Assembly: GCA_913020445.1 (NCBI GenBank)
Contig: CAJWAR010000032.1
Span: 1 to 47,020 of the forward strand
Direction of reading: 5' to 3'
Source of the DNA: an uncultured Rhodospirillaceae bacterium
GTDB taxonomy: Bacteria > Pseudomonadota > Alphaproteobacteria > Rhodospirillales > UBA2165
DNA: 47,020 bases
Shown: positions 26,241-35,566 of the stretch, one piece after another
Numbering within the stretch: the first letter of the stretch is position 1
How the letters are laid out: each line of letters opens with the position of its first letter
The notes under the pieces: generated by a model
Database searches by the model: none
Seen by the model: the letters and a program-made list of their open reading frames with translations, nothing else
What the model was told of the DNA's origin: nothing
Translations under genes and position numbers: made by a program

Positions 26241-26735
26241 TTGTCGCCATTTGCCCGCTTTGGAGGCCTTATTGCCGCCCTCGTAATCGTGCTGGATCAA
26301 GCGACGAAATGGTGGATTCTGGAAGGCATCATGGTGCCGCCCCGGGTTATTCCGATCACACCATTTTTCAATTTGCTGCTGACCTGGAATAACGGGGTAA
26401 GCTTCGGATTATTCAACAATAACAACAATTTAAATGCGCTGCTCCTATCACTATTGGCGCTTGTTATTGTCGTTTTCCTGTTTTTTTGGCTGCGCAAGGC
26501 GGAAAACAAGCGCATGGCGGGTGGACTTGGTCTCATTATCGGCGGGGCGCTGGGCAATGTGATTGATCGCGGCCTCCACGGCGCGGTTGTCGATTTTCTT
26601 GATTTTTACATTGATGCGCATCATTGGCCCGCCTTTAACGTCGCTGATAGCTGCATTACCGTCGGCGCCATATTTTTGATTTTCGATTCGCTATTTTCTC
26701 CCAAGCCCAAACAGACAAAAATTGAAGACCAATAG
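26241..26735 (+). CDS. lspA: Prolipoprotein signal peptidase (signal peptidase II)
   Basis: A 164-residue inner-membrane aspartyl protease that removes signal peptides from lipoproteins. Four transmembrane segments are visible, and the two catalytic aspartates lie in NVIDRGLHGAVVDFLDF and FNVADSCITVG. NNGVSFGLF matches the conserved N-G-x-x-F-G block. The start is a TTG at 26241 with GGGAG nine bases before it. A seven-codon reading from an ATG at 26218 ends at TAG two bases before this TTG and could couple translation. Its probable client, a lipoprotein, is the very next gene. Confidence 0.97.
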   Translation: MSPFARFGGLIAALVIVLDQATKWWILEGIMVPPRVIPITPFFNLLLTWNNGVSFGLFNNNNNLNALLLSLLALVIVVFLFFWLRKAENKRMAGGLGLIIGGALGNVIDRGLHGAVVDFLDFYIDAHHWPAFNVADSCITVGAIFLIFDSLFSPKPKQTKIEDQ

Positions 26736-26757
26736 GAAGCGTGCTAAAATACCTACT

Positions 26758-27354
26758 ATGCTCATGAAAAAAGATATGAATAAGAAAATTTATCCACTAT
26801 TTGCCATCCTCGCAGCCGTCCTCTTATTGAGCGGTTGCGAAGGCGCTAAGCGGGCTCTTGGCCAGACCAAGGACGCACCGGATGAATTCGCCGTCTACCA
26901 GCGCGCACCCTTAAGCCTGCCACCAGAATATGGCTTAAAACCACCGACCCCTGGCGCTGAACGTCCGCAGGCCGTTAACCCGCGCGATCGTGCTATTCAG
27001 GCGATCGGCACCGGGCGACGTTCTCAACCTCGTCAAGTGGGCAGCGCTGACGATACTTCGCGGCTGAGCCCGGGTGAGAGATCGGTTCTGCAATTAACCG
27101 GTGCCACCAATGCCGACCCATCAATCCGGCTGCAAGTCGCCAAAGAAACTGCCGTACTTGCTCAGGAAAGTATTACAATCACTGATAAAATTGCCTTCTG
27201 GCAATCACCGAACCAATTCGGCACAACGGTCGATGCCACAAAAGAAGCCAAACGCATCCGCGAAAATCAAGCGCTCGGCAGGCCGCTCAATCGAGGCGAG
27301 GTTCCAACCATCAAGCGTAAAAGCAAAGCGCTGTTGGAAGACGTCTTTAAATAG
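26758..27354 (+). CDS. DUF3035 family lipoprotein
   Basis: A lipoprotein of about 198 residues. After a short lysine-rich start comes a hydrophobic core and the lipobox LLSGC, so the mature protein is anchored by its Cys after LspA processing. The mature part is rich in Pro and charged residues (RAPLSLPPEYGLKPPTPG, SRLSPGER), and matches the DUF3035 family of alphaproteobacteria, usually found beside lspA and M16 protease genes as here. Function unknown. ATGs at 26758, 26764 and 26776 are all possible starts; 26776 gives the most typical signal peptide. Confidence 0.85.
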   Translation: MLMKKDMNKKIYPLFAILAAVLLLSGCEGAKRALGQTKDAPDEFAVYQRAPLSLPPEYGLKPPTPGAERPQAVNPRDRAIQAIGTGRRSQPRQVGSADDTSRLSPGERSVLQLTGATNADPSIRLQVAKETAVLAQESITITDKIAFWQSPNQFGTTVDATKEAKRIRENQALGRPLNRGEVPTIKRKSKALLEDVFK

Positions 27355-27518
27355 ACCTTCACTTTCATGCGATTTTCACGCGAGGCACCTGTAATATTGC
27401 GCCCGCTGGTCTATATTAAATTTAGTTCTTAAAACTGCGCCGGAATGGTGCTCTATTGGCGTTCATACCTATACATTATTGACGCATATGACTTTGCAGG
27501 CGAGGAATGACTATTTTT

Positions 27519-28877
27519 ATGAATTATTTCAAAAAAGCAGTTGTTAAACAGGCAGCTTTGACGGCAGTGCTCTTTTTGACAGCACCCCAATTCGTCCAGG
27601 CCGGTGTTTTTAATCCGGAAACATTCACCTTAAAAAACGGCATGCAGGTGGTGGTTATCTCAAACCATCGTGCGCCGATTGTGCGCCATATGGTGTGGTA
27701 CAAAGTCGGTGCTGCCGACGAGCCGCGCGGCAAATCGGGCATCGCGCATTTTTTCGAGCACCTCATGTTTAAGAAAACCAAAACCTTGAAATCCGGTGAG
27801 TTTTCTAAAATTGTCGCCCGCAACGGCGGGCGGGATAATGCCTTCACCTCGCATGACTATACCGGCTATCACCAAAGCATCTCGGTCGACCGTCTTGAAA
27901 CTGTGATGAAGCTGGAAGCTGACCGGATGCGCAATCTCATTTTTGAAGACAATCAGATCGAGCCGGAACGCCAAGTTGTGCTGGAAGAGCGCCGTTCCCG
28001 GACCGACAATTCACCCGGTGCCAAGCTGGGTGAACAAATGAATGCGGCGATGTTTTTGAACTACCCCTACCATGATCCGGTGATTGGCTGGGAACACGAA
28101 ATTCGCGGCCTGACAAAGGCAGATCTTAAGAAATTCTATGACAAGTGGTATCGCCCCAATAATGCAATATTGGTGGTCGCTGGCGACATCACTGCCAAGC
28201 AACTGCGGCCATTGGCAGAAAAAATTTATGGCGTTATTCCTGCCGGTAAACCGAGTAAACGCCTGCGTACCGAGGAGCCGCCCCATAACGCTGCCATCCG
28301 GGTAACTTTACGGGATCGCCGGGTGCGCCAACCCAGCATAAGACGCCGCTATTTGGCGCCAAGCCTGCAATTTGGTGAGAGTAAACATGTCTATCCTTTG
28401 GAAGTTTTAGCGCAAGTATTCGGCGGCGGCACGACCAGCACGCTTTACCGGTCTTTGGTGGTGAAGCAAAACCTCGCCGTCTCTGCCGGCGCTTTTTATG
28501 ATGGCGACAATATGGGGCCCTCGAGTTTCGGCTTTTTTGCCAGCCCCCGCCCCGGTGTCTCAATCGAAGATTTGGAAGCTGCGCTCGATAAGGAGATCAC
28601 ACTGCTACTCGAAAACGGCGTGACGGCATCAAACGTTGCCCGCGCCAAGAACACGATGCTGGCGGAAGCCATCTACGCCCGGGATTCCGTCGGCGGTGGC
28701 GCACGGGTGATCGGTTCAGCCCTCGCCGCCGGTCAAACCATTGCCGATGTCGAGGAATGGCCGGAGCGCATTGGCAAAGTCACCGCCGAGCAGCTTAATC
28801 AAGCCGCCAAAGCCGTTCTGATCGAGAAGAACAGTATTACCGGGCTGTTGTTACCGAAGAAAAGAAATGGAAGCTGA
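27519..28877 (+). CDS. M16 family zinc peptidase, catalytic subunit
   Basis: A 452-residue periplasmic peptidase of the pitrilysin/insulinase family. A signal peptide precedes GVFNPETFTLKNGMQVVV. The zinc motif is intact, HFFEH (His77, Glu80, His81), with the distal Glu157 in VVLEERR. The second M16 domain reads STLYRSLVVKQNLAVSAGAF and lacks the Arg/Tyr pair seen in full enzymes. The next gene has the reverse pattern, so the two probably form a heterodimer. The ATG at 27519 has GAGGA twelve bases ahead; an ATG at 27507 sits directly on that site. About 150 bp of non-coding DNA separates it from the lipoprotein gene. Confidence 0.94.
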   Translation: MNYFKKAVVKQAALTAVLFLTAPQFVQAGVFNPETFTLKNGMQVVVISNHRAPIVRHMVWYKVGAADEPRGKSGIAHFFEHLMFKKTKTLKSGEFSKIVARNGGRDNAFTSHDYTGYHQSISVDRLETVMKLEADRMRNLIFEDNQIEPERQVVLEERRSRTDNSPGAKLGEQMNAAMFLNYPYHDPVIGWEHEIRGLTKADLKKFYDKWYRPNNAILVVAGDITAKQLRPLAEKIYGVIPAGKPSKRLRTEEPPHNAAIRVTLRDRRVRQPSIRRRYLAPSLQFGESKHVYPLEVLAQVFGGGTTSTLYRSLVVKQNLAVSAGAFYDGDNMGPSSFGFFASPRPGVSIEDLEAALDKEITLLLENGVTASNVARAKNTMLAEAIYARDSVGGGARVIGSALAAGQTIADVEEWPERIGKVTAEQLNQAAKAVLIEKNSITGLLLPKKRNGS

Positions 28878-28881
28878 GCAG

Positions 28882-30207
28882 ATGAGTAAAAGTTTTATCG
28901 CAATCCTGTCAGCAGCACTTATTCTTATCGCCGCTCAAGCAGCAGTGGCAATCGAGATTAAAGAAGTAACCTCCGGCAAAGGTATCAAAGCCTGGCTCGT
29001 CGAAGATCACACCAATCCGATTATTACCGTCAACATTGCCTTTCGCGGTGGCTCGGCGCTTGACCCGGTGGGTAAGGAAGGGCTGGCGAATCTAATTTCG
29101 GCCACCTTGGATGAAGGCGCCGGCGACATTAAAAGCCAGGAATTTCAGCAAAAACTGGAAGATTTAGCGATATCTCTGAGCTTTAATTCCCGGCTCGATA
29201 GTTTTTCAGGCTCGATGCGAACTTTAAAGAAAAACCAAGTAACGGCGTTTAATTTATTGCGGCTGGCGCTTACCAAACCGCGGTTTGATTCGGAGCCGGT
29301 TGAGCGTATCCGGAGCCAAATCATCGCCAATATTCGCCGCCAGTCAGAAAACCCCCGGCGTATAGCGCGCAGGACGTTATTTACCAAACTGTTTCCCGGT
29401 CACCCCTACGGGCGGCCCAGCAACGGCACCGAAGAAAGCGTTCAGATCATCAAACTCGCCGATCTCAGATTTTTTGTCGCCCAACGTTTTGCCCGCGATA
29501 ATCTCGTTGTCAGCGTGGTTGGCGACATCACTGCGGCGGATTTAAAGCAGCAACTTGATCAAACCTTTGGCGCGCTGCCGGAAAAGGCCAGCCCATGGGA
29601 CGTCCCAGAGATATCACCGGATGACAAAAAGCAGACCATTGTCGTCGATAAAGCGATCCCACAGAGTATCATCACTTTTGCCCAGCCCGGCATTAAGCGC
29701 GATCACCCGGATTTTTTTCCGGCTTATGTGATGAATTATGTTTTGGGTGGGGGCGGCTTTGAAAGCCGGCTTTACGAAGAAGTGCGGGAAAAACGAGGCC
29801 TCGCCTATTCTGCCTATAGCTATCTCGCCCCGCTTGATCACGCGGGTATTATTATCGGCGGTGCCGGCACGGCCAATGCCAGAACCGGTGAAACCGTTAA
29901 GGTGCTGCGTGACGAGTGGAGCAAAATGAACAAGAGCGGATTGACCCAAACTGAATTAAAGGATGCCAAAACCTACCTCACCGGCTCCTACCCGCTCAGG
30001 TTTTCATCAAGCGGACGTATTGCCCGTATGATCACGGCCATTCAATTGGAAAAATTAGGCCTCAGCTATATCAAAAAACGCAACGGCTACATAGAAGCCG
30101 TGACCCTCGAGGACGTCAATCGGGTCGCCGCCAAATTGCTTGATCCGGCTAAAATTACGATGGTGATTGTCGGCCAACCGAAAGGTGTCACCTCGACGCC
30201 GCAATAA
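28882..30207 (+). CDS. M16 family peptidase-like, non-zinc partner
   Basis: A 441-residue M16 protein with a signal peptide (cleavage near AVA). Where HxxEH should be it reads NLISATLDEGAGD, so it cannot bind the catalytic zinc. Its second domain carries the intact substrate-binding block RLYEEVREKRGLAYSAYSY. It starts four bases after the upstream M16 gene (GGAAG eight bases before ATG; an ATG at 28867 inside the upstream gene is less likely). The two halves complement each other, as in heterodimeric bacterial M16 pairs and mitochondrial processing peptidase. They probably degrade peptides in the periplasm. Confidence 0.92.
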   Translation: MSKSFIAILSAALILIAAQAAVAIEIKEVTSGKGIKAWLVEDHTNPIITVNIAFRGGSALDPVGKEGLANLISATLDEGAGDIKSQEFQQKLEDLAISLSFNSRLDSFSGSMRTLKKNQVTAFNLLRLALTKPRFDSEPVERIRSQIIANIRRQSENPRRIARRTLFTKLFPGHPYGRPSNGTEESVQIIKLADLRFFVAQRFARDNLVVSVVGDITAADLKQQLDQTFGALPEKASPWDVPEISPDDKKQTIVVDKAIPQSIITFAQPGIKRDHPDFFPAYVMNYVLGGGGFESRLYEEVREKRGLAYSAYSYLAPLDHAGIIIGGAGTANARTGETVKVLRDEWSKMNKSGLTQTELKDAKTYLTGSYPLRFSSSGRIARMITAIQLEKLGLSYIKKRNGYIEAVTLEDVNRVAAKLLDPAKITMVIVGQPKGVTSTPQ

Positions 30208-30318
30208 TTGTCTTTGGGTGTTTCTGAATTACCGTAACTTTGCTATTCTTTGTTCCTTGGCTGCCGCAGTGGTATTTGCTGCCGAGGATATTCAAGGTTT
30301 CTCCGGGGATTGCAAATT

Positions 30319-31623
30319 TTGTCTGAAAGTTACTACACCCACGATATCAGCGCCTGCTTTGTGGGCTCGATTGGCTCGAACGGTCTTGAGGATGAAACCT
30401 ATCGGCGTTTTTTGCGCTCAGCCGATAAAGCCCTCGCCTCAATCCGCGAGCACCATAAATCCGGCAGCCTGGCGCTATTAGAATTACCTGAAAAGACTAC
30501 TGACCTCGAAAAAATTGAACCCCTCGCGGAACGCTACAGCGAAAACTTCGATGATGTCGTCATCCTAGGCACCGGTGGCTCCAGTCTTGGCGGACAGTCG
30601 ATTTGCGAATTGGCACCTCCGGCCGGTCCCAATCGGCCGCACCTGCATTTTATGGATAACATTGATGCCGATAGCTTTGATCGGTTGTTTCAAAACGTCA
30701 CTCCGGAACGCACCGGTTTTATTGTGATCTCGAAATCAGGCGGCACGGCAGAAACCTTGACCCAATTTCTCTATTGCCTCGATATTTTTCGCCATCAGCT
30801 GGACCAAGCCCAGATCAAAAACCATTTTGCCGTTATCACCGAGCCGGGTGATCGGGCGCTGCGCCGCCTCGCCGAAAGTTGGGCGCTGGAAATCATCGAC
30901 CACGATCCCGGTGTCGGCGGCCGTTATTCGGCGCTTTCCGTGGTTGGCCTATTGCCAGCGTTGATAGCCGGTGTCGATGCCTACCAAATTCGGCAAGGTG
31001 CTAAGAGCGTGCTTAAGCCAATATTAGATGGTGGCTCGGCGGCAGATTGTGCGCCGGCTCAAGGAGCGGTCATAAATGTTGCCCTTGCCCACGAGCACGC
31101 CATAAACACCACGGTGCTGATGCCGTATCTTGACCGCCTGGCCTGTTTTGGCTTTTGGTATCGCCAGCTCTGGGCCGAAAGTCTCGGCAAAGATGGCCAC
31201 GGTACAACGCCCGTACGCGCCCTCGGCACCGTCGATCAACATAGCCAGCTGCAACTTTATCTTGATGGGCCGCGGGATAAATTTTTTACCCTGCTGTTTG
31301 CCGATCAAGCAAATAGCGGCGGCTTGGTGCCAACTGATCTCGCCGCTGATCCGGATTTGGCTTTTATCGCCGGCAAGCGCATGGGCGATTTGATGGCTGC
31401 CGAGCAACAAGCGACGGCGGAAACTCTGATCCGCCATAACTGCCCAACCCGTATTATTTCAATCGAGACCCTAGACGAGCATAGTCTGGGCGCCCTGTTG
31501 ATGCATTTTATGCTGGAAACAATCATTGCGGCGGATTTGCTCGGCATCAATGCCTTCGACCAGCCAGCGGTCGAAGAGGGTAAAATCCTGGCTAAAAGTT
31601 TTCTCAGCGGTGAGTCTGGCTGA
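30319..31623 (+). CDS. pgi: Glucose-6-phosphate isomerase
   Basis: A 434-residue isomerase that interconverts glucose 6-phosphate and fructose 6-phosphate. Signature 1 is intact ([15 protein letters not shown]). Signature 2 reads [12 protein letters not shown], with Ala where Gly is usual. [12 protein letters not shown] and [11 protein letters not shown] are the sugar-phosphate-binding loops. It is the short form, about 430-450 residues, rather than the 550-residue enterobacterial form. The start is probably TTG at 30319, with CCGGGG about nine bases upstream; an ATG at 30250 would add 23 Cys-rich residues not expected in the family. Its stop overlaps the mutL start (TGATG). Confidence 0.94.
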   Translation: MSESYYTHDISACFVGSIGSNGLEDETYRRFLRSADKALASIREHHKSGSLALLELPEKTTDLEKIEPLAERYSENFDDVVILGTGGSSLGGQSICELAPPAGPNRPHLHFMDNIDADSFDRLFQNVTPERTGFIVISKSGGTAETLTQFLYCLDIFRHQLDQAQIKNHFAVITEPGDRALRRLAESWALEIIDHDPGVGGRYSALSVVGLLPALIAGVDAYQIRQGAKSVLKPILDGGSAADCAPAQGAVINVALAHEHAINTTVLMPYLDRLACFGFWYRQLWAESLGKDGHGTTPVRALGTVDQHSQLQLYLDGPRDKFFTLLFADQANSGGLVPTDLAADPDLAFIAGKRMGDLMAAEQQATAETLIRHNCPTRIISIETLDEHSLGALLMHFMLETIIAADLLGINAFDQPAVEEGKILAKSFLSGESG

Positions 31624-33431
31624 TGACAATCCGCTTGCTGCCATCGACCACCGTCAACCGTATCGCCGCCGGTGAGGTGGTTGAACGGCCAGCCTCTGCA
31701 ATCAAGGAACTGGTCGAAAACAGTATTGATGCCGGGGCCAAACGCATTGATGTCATTATCCGTGATGGCGGCCGGACATTTATATCGGTCACCGATGACG
31801 GCTGCGGCATGAGTCCTGAAGAATTAACACTTGCTGTCGAACGTCACGCCACTTCGAAATTGCCGGATGATGATCTCGAAAACATTCACACTTTGGGATT
31901 TAGAGGCGAGGCACTGCCTTCCATTGGTTCGGTCAGCCGGATGAGCATCACCAGCCGCGTGCATGACGCCGATAGCGCCTGGCTGGTGGCCATTGAGGGC
32001 GGTGAAAAATCCGAACCTTCCCCGGCAGCACTCAGCCAAGGCACGACAATTGAAGTGCGCGATTTGTTTTACGCCACCCCGGCGCGGCTGAAATTTCTGA
32101 AAACGCCGAAGACTGAAAATTCCCATGCCTTGGATGCGATCAAACGGCTCGCCATGGCGCACCCGGATATTGCTTTTACGGTCGGGGATGGCTCCCGCAC
32201 CATGCTGAAGCTGCCGCAGGCCCAAGGCGACATGCTCAGCGCCCGGCTGGATAGGCTGGACGCGATTATGGGCAATGAGTTTGCCGCCAATGCCCTGGCC
32301 ATTGATGCCGAACGGGAAGGCCTGCATCTCAGTGGCCATATCGGTCTGCCGACCCTCAGCCGCGGCAATGCGGCCTTGCAGTTTCTGTTCGTCAATGGCC
32401 GCCCGGTGAAGGATAAATTGTTGTTTGGCGCGGCCAGAGGGGCCTATCGTGATTTTCTCGCTCATGACCGGCATCCTTTGCTGGCGCTGTTTTTGGATAT
32501 CCCAACCGAAAGCCTCGACGTCAATGTTCATCCGGCCAAAACCGAAGTGCGCTTTCAGGATGCGGGTCTGGTGCGCGGCTTGATCGTCTCAGCACTTCGT
32601 CATGCCCTGGCCGAAGCCGGCCACCGCGCCTCAACAACCGTCAGCAACCAAGCACTCGGCGCCCTGCGGCCCGAGACTGCTGTCCCTCAAAGCTATCAAG
32701 GCAACTACGGCAGCAATCAAAATCGTCCGGTTATGCCATCAGCAGGGCTGCAAGAGACTGCCCGCGAATTTCATGCGCCGCTAAGTAATTTGGATACGGC
32801 ACTTTCAGTTAACGCCCTTGCCGAGGATCAAATTCAAGAAGTTTCAGATGATTGGCCGCTTGGTGTCGCCCGCGCCCAATTGCATGAGACTTACATTGTC
32901 GCCCAAACCGACAATGGCATTGTCATCGTTGATCAGCACGCCGCTCATGAACGGCTGGTCTATGAAGAAATGAAAAAAGCGCTCGCCGAGGATGGCATCA
33001 AACGCCAGGGTTTACTCATCCCTGAAGTCATTGAAATGGATGAGGGTGCGGCTGATCGAATCGTCGCGCGGTCGGATGAACTTGCCGAATTGGGGCTAGT
33101 CATCGAAGCGTTTGGCCCGGGAGCAATTGTTGTGCGCGAAACGCCGGCGATGCTGGGCGAGATTGATATTCACGGCCTGATAAATGATCTCGCTGATGAT
33201 TTGGCGGAAAATGAAGAAGCCTTAAGCCTCAAGGAGCGGCTGGCCGATGTCTCAGCCACCATGGCGTGCCATGGTTCTGTGCGGGCGGGCCGCCGCCTCA
33301 ACGGTGACGAGATGAACGCGCTGTTACGTCAAATGGAAGTGACGCCCCATTCGGGGCAATGCAATCACGGCCGGCCAACCTATGTCGAGCTCAAACTGGC
33401 TGATATCGAAAAGCTGTTTGGCCGCAGATAG
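31623..33431 (+). CDS. mutL: DNA mismatch repair protein MutL
   Basis: A 602-residue MutL. The N-terminal GHKL ATPase shows [18 protein letters not shown] and [10 protein letters not shown]. The C-terminal domain carries the endonuclease motif [14 protein letters not shown] (DQHA-x2-E-x4-E) and [14 protein letters not shown], so this protein nicks DNA itself, as in bacteria without MutH. The linker (about residues 335-395) is low in conservation. Its ATG overlaps the pgi stop, so the two are coupled. The next gene is convergent, ten bases away. Confidence 0.98.
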   Translation: MTIRLLPSTTVNRIAAGEVVERPASAIKELVENSIDAGAKRIDVIIRDGGRTFISVTDDGCGMSPEELTLAVERHATSKLPDDDLENIHTLGFRGEALPSIGSVSRMSITSRVHDADSAWLVAIEGGEKSEPSPAALSQGTTIEVRDLFYATPARLKFLKTPKTENSHALDAIKRLAMAHPDIAFTVGDGSRTMLKLPQAQGDMLSARLDRLDAIMGNEFAANALAIDAEREGLHLSGHIGLPTLSRGNAALQFLFVNGRPVKDKLLFGAARGAYRDFLAHDRHPLLALFLDIPTESLDVNVHPAKTEVRFQDAGLVRGLIVSALRHALAEAGHRASTTVSNQALGALRPETAVPQSYQGNYGSNQNRPVMPSAGLQETAREFHAPLSNLDTALSVNALAEDQIQEVSDDWPLGVARAQLHETYIVAQTDNGIVIVDQHAAHERLVYEEMKKALAEDGIKRQGLLIPEVIEMDEGAADRIVARSDELAELGLVIEAFGPGAIVVRETPAMLGEIDIHGLINDLADDLAENEEALSLKERLADVSATMACHGSVRAGRRLNGDEMNALLRQMEVTPHSGQCNHGRPTYVELKLADIEKLFGRR

Positions 33432-33441
33432 ATTTAGCGAA

Positions 33442-33996
33442 TTAGCTACTAGGCTCTTTCATTTCAGGGCCGCCAAATCTGTAGTCATCCCGGCAGGCAA
33501 AACCATTTGGCCCATTACCAAGCCAATTCGCCCAGGCTTTGCCATCACCTAGCATATGGCGGCGTAATTGGCGGGTATAATTCACCCGCTGAATAAAGTC
33601 ATCATTTTCAATTGCCGAAGTTCTAACGACCGGCGCATCAAAGCCAACCGGCCGACCATAATTCCGGCGCTCAATAATCGCTGCGTTCGCCGCATCGACT
33701 TTGATCTGGCGCAGCAACCGACCTCGATGGGTTATATTGGCGGTAATTATATCGTCTTCGTTCAATTCGACCTGAACTTCGCGATTTTTTGCGCCGATCC
33801 GCAGCAAATGAATTTCAACCGCGCGCTTCACATCAGTGAGACTCAGTTCTTCCTTATTCTGAGGTAGCTGAATTTGCGAGTTGCAGCTTGGCTCCTCCAA
33901 AGTGTGCGTCTGCCCCGCTGCCGAGGCGAAATTCACGCCGAAGCCAATGATGCCAGCACCAAGAACCAAACCAGCTGCCATATTTTTAATGTTCAT
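33442..33996 (-). CDS. Secreted hypothetical protein
   Basis: A 184-residue protein of unknown function. A signal peptide is clear (NIKNMAAGLVLGAGIIGFGV, cleavage near ASA). The mature region has two cysteines far apart (EEPSCNSQ and GFACRDD), which might form a disulfide, and a segment AVEIHLLRIGAKNREVQVEL then RGRLLRQIKVDAANAAIIERR that looks like a small alpha-beta unit similar to PepSY, though I would not insist. The ATG at 33996 has AGGA nine bases before it; one at 34020 is possible. It is convergent with mutL and follows no gene closely, so it is its own unit. Confidence 0.75.
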   Translation of the reverse strand: MNIKNMAAGLVLGAGIIGFGVNFASAAGQTHTLEEPSCNSQIQLPQNKEELSLTDVKRAVEIHLLRIGAKNREVQVELNEDDIITANITHRGRLLRQIKVDAANAAIIERRNYGRPVGFDAPVVRTSAIENDDFIQRVNYTRQLRRHMLGDGKAWANWLGNGPNGFACRDDYRFGGPEMKEPSS

Positions 33997-34113
33997 TTTA
34001 CTCTGTCCTAAGAAGTCCATTATATGAAGCTAACGTAGGCAGGCATTGATTCCGTCGCCAGGGGCAAGAGCACATAATTTCATTAAATTTTGGTAACTAA
34101 TCGGTGAGGAAAA

Positions 34114-34674
34114 CTAACCGGCAAATATCAGGATGTGAATGGCGGCTTTGCCATATTTGCGCTGGTCAATCACGGAGAATTTATCGGGTGGTTCAAAACT
34201 TTCTTTGGCGTCCATTTCAACGATGCAAAGCGATTTTTCAGCCAGCCATTCGTTATCACGCAGCGATATCAAAGCGGGCTCAACCAGACCTTGCTTATAT
34301 GGCGGATCAAGGAAAACGAGACCGGCTGGATTTGCGGGCGACGGCAGTGGCCCCAAATTTGTCGCCTCCCGTTTTAGTATGGTGACGTTATCGACTTCGC
34401 CGAGTTCGCGCACATTTTCTTCGATAAACTTAATTGCGGCGCGATCATTATCAACCAGCACGGCTTGCTCAGCTCCCCGCGACAACGCCTCCAAGCCGAG
34501 CGCACCAGTGCCGGCGAACAGATCGATAACCGTTAAATCTTGGAAACCATCTGCCAGGCGAGAGTTGAGAATATTAAATACCGATTCCCGGGTGCGATCC
34601 GAGGTTGGCCTAGTCGCCTGCCCTTTCGGAGCTTTAAGCGCGCGTCCTCTATTTCTGCCGCCGACGATTCGCAT
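34114..34674 (-). CDS. rsmD: 16S rRNA (guanine-966-N2)-methyltransferase
   Basis: A 186-residue SAM-dependent methyltransferase that modifies G966 of 16S rRNA. MRIVGGRNRGRALKAP and RPTSDRTRESVFNIL are the characteristic N-terminal block, VIDLFAGTGALGLEALSRG binds SAM, and VFLDPPYKQG is the catalytic D/N-P-P-Y motif. Its start lies 26 bases inside the end of rluB on the same strand. The rluB-rsmD pairing is common in alphaproteobacteria, together with tadA, which is also close here. Confidence 0.97.
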   Translation of the reverse strand: MRIVGGRNRGRALKAPKGQATRPTSDRTRESVFNILNSRLADGFQDLTVIDLFAGTGALGLEALSRGAEQAVLVDNDRAAIKFIEENVRELGEVDNVTILKREATNLGPLPSPANPAGLVFLDPPYKQGLVEPALISLRDNEWLAEKSLCIVEMDAKESFEPPDKFSVIDQRKYGKAAIHILIFAG

Positions 34675-35566
34675 TAGCTTTTTTTGGCTGGTTTATCGGA
34701 TCGGTTTTGGCGTTCTTCCTGGAATTCTTTTTAGGCCGTCCCGCTTGTGATCGTTTGGTGCGTTTGTCGGCGGGACGACGTGAAGTTTTTTCAGCCCGCT
34801 CAGCAAAGCCCGCGCGATCGCGGCCACTCAGTTGATCTTTGAGAACCTTGCCGCGCACTTCCTCAACCTCGCCTTTCTCCAATTTACCCAGTTGAAAGGG
34901 TCCGTAGGCTGTGCGGATCAAGCGGCTGACCGTCCAGCCAAGATGCTCCATCACCCTGCGGATTTCCCGGTTTTTACCTTCAATCAGTGAAACCGTTAGC
35001 CAGGCATTGGCCCCTTGTTGACGATCAAGCGTGGCCTGAATGGATTTGTAACGCACCCCATCAATCGTCACGCCATTGATGAGCTCGTCCAGTACTTTCT
35101 CATCGACCCGGCCATGCACCCGCACCCGGTAACGCCGGAGCCAGCCGCTTGCCGGCAGCTCCAATTGCCGCGCCAGCTCACCGTCATTGGTCAGTAACAA
35201 CAGTCCTTCTGAGCTTAAATCCAGCCGGCCTACCGAGATCACCCGGGGCATATCTTCCGGCAGACTATCAAATAAATTCGGTCGCCCTTCGGGATCACTG
35301 TGAGTGGTCAATAGTCCGGCCGGCTTGTGGTAGCGCCAGACCTTTTGCTCGTCTTTAAGCGGTAACGGCTCGCCATCGACAATAATTTTGCTGGCAGCTG
35401 TGACCGTGACAGCCGGGCTATCCAACACCTTACCATCGAGCTTCACGCGCCCGGCTTCGATCCAGCGTTCGGCTTCGCGCCTCGAACACAGACCGGCGCG
35501 CGCGATCACCTTGGCGATGCGCTCCGGCTTATCCAGGGCTTCGGGTTTTGCTTTAGCGCGCGGCAT
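34649..35566 (-). CDS. rluB: 23S rRNA pseudouridine synthase, RluB/RsuA type
   Basis: A 305-residue pseudouridine synthase. An S4 RNA-binding domain comes first (RIAKVIARAGLCSRREAERWI), then the catalytic block GRLDLSSEGLLLLTNDG with the essential Asp, and EGKNREIRRVMEHLGW. The last 70 residues are a Lys/Arg-rich tail (RRPADKRTKRSQAGRPKKNS), typical of alphaproteobacterial members and likely to bind rRNA. The ATG at 35566 is chosen over one at 35611. It overlaps the upstream hydrolase gene by 14 bases and rsmD by 26, making a tightly packed three-gene set. Confidence 0.95.
   Translation of the reverse strand: MPRAKAKPEALDKPERIAKVIARAGLCSRREAERWIEAGRVKLDGKVLDSPAVTVTAASKIIVDGEPLPLKDEQKVWRYHKPAGLLTTHSDPEGRPNLFDSLPEDMPRVISVGRLDLSSEGLLLLTNDGELARQLELPASGWLRRYRVRVHGRVDEKVLDELINGVTIDGVRYKSIQATLDRQQGANAWLTVSLIEGKNREIRRVMEHLGWTVSRLIRTAYGPFQLGKLEKGEVEEVRGKVLKDQLSGRDRAGFAERAEKTSRRPADKRTKRSQAGRPKKNSRKNAKTDPINQPKKANANRRRQK

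Noticed and set aside
31824-32531. Minus-strand open frame of 235 codons inside mutL
   Set aside because: MutL is certain on the plus strand; the opposite frame has no family pattern, signal or ribosome site.
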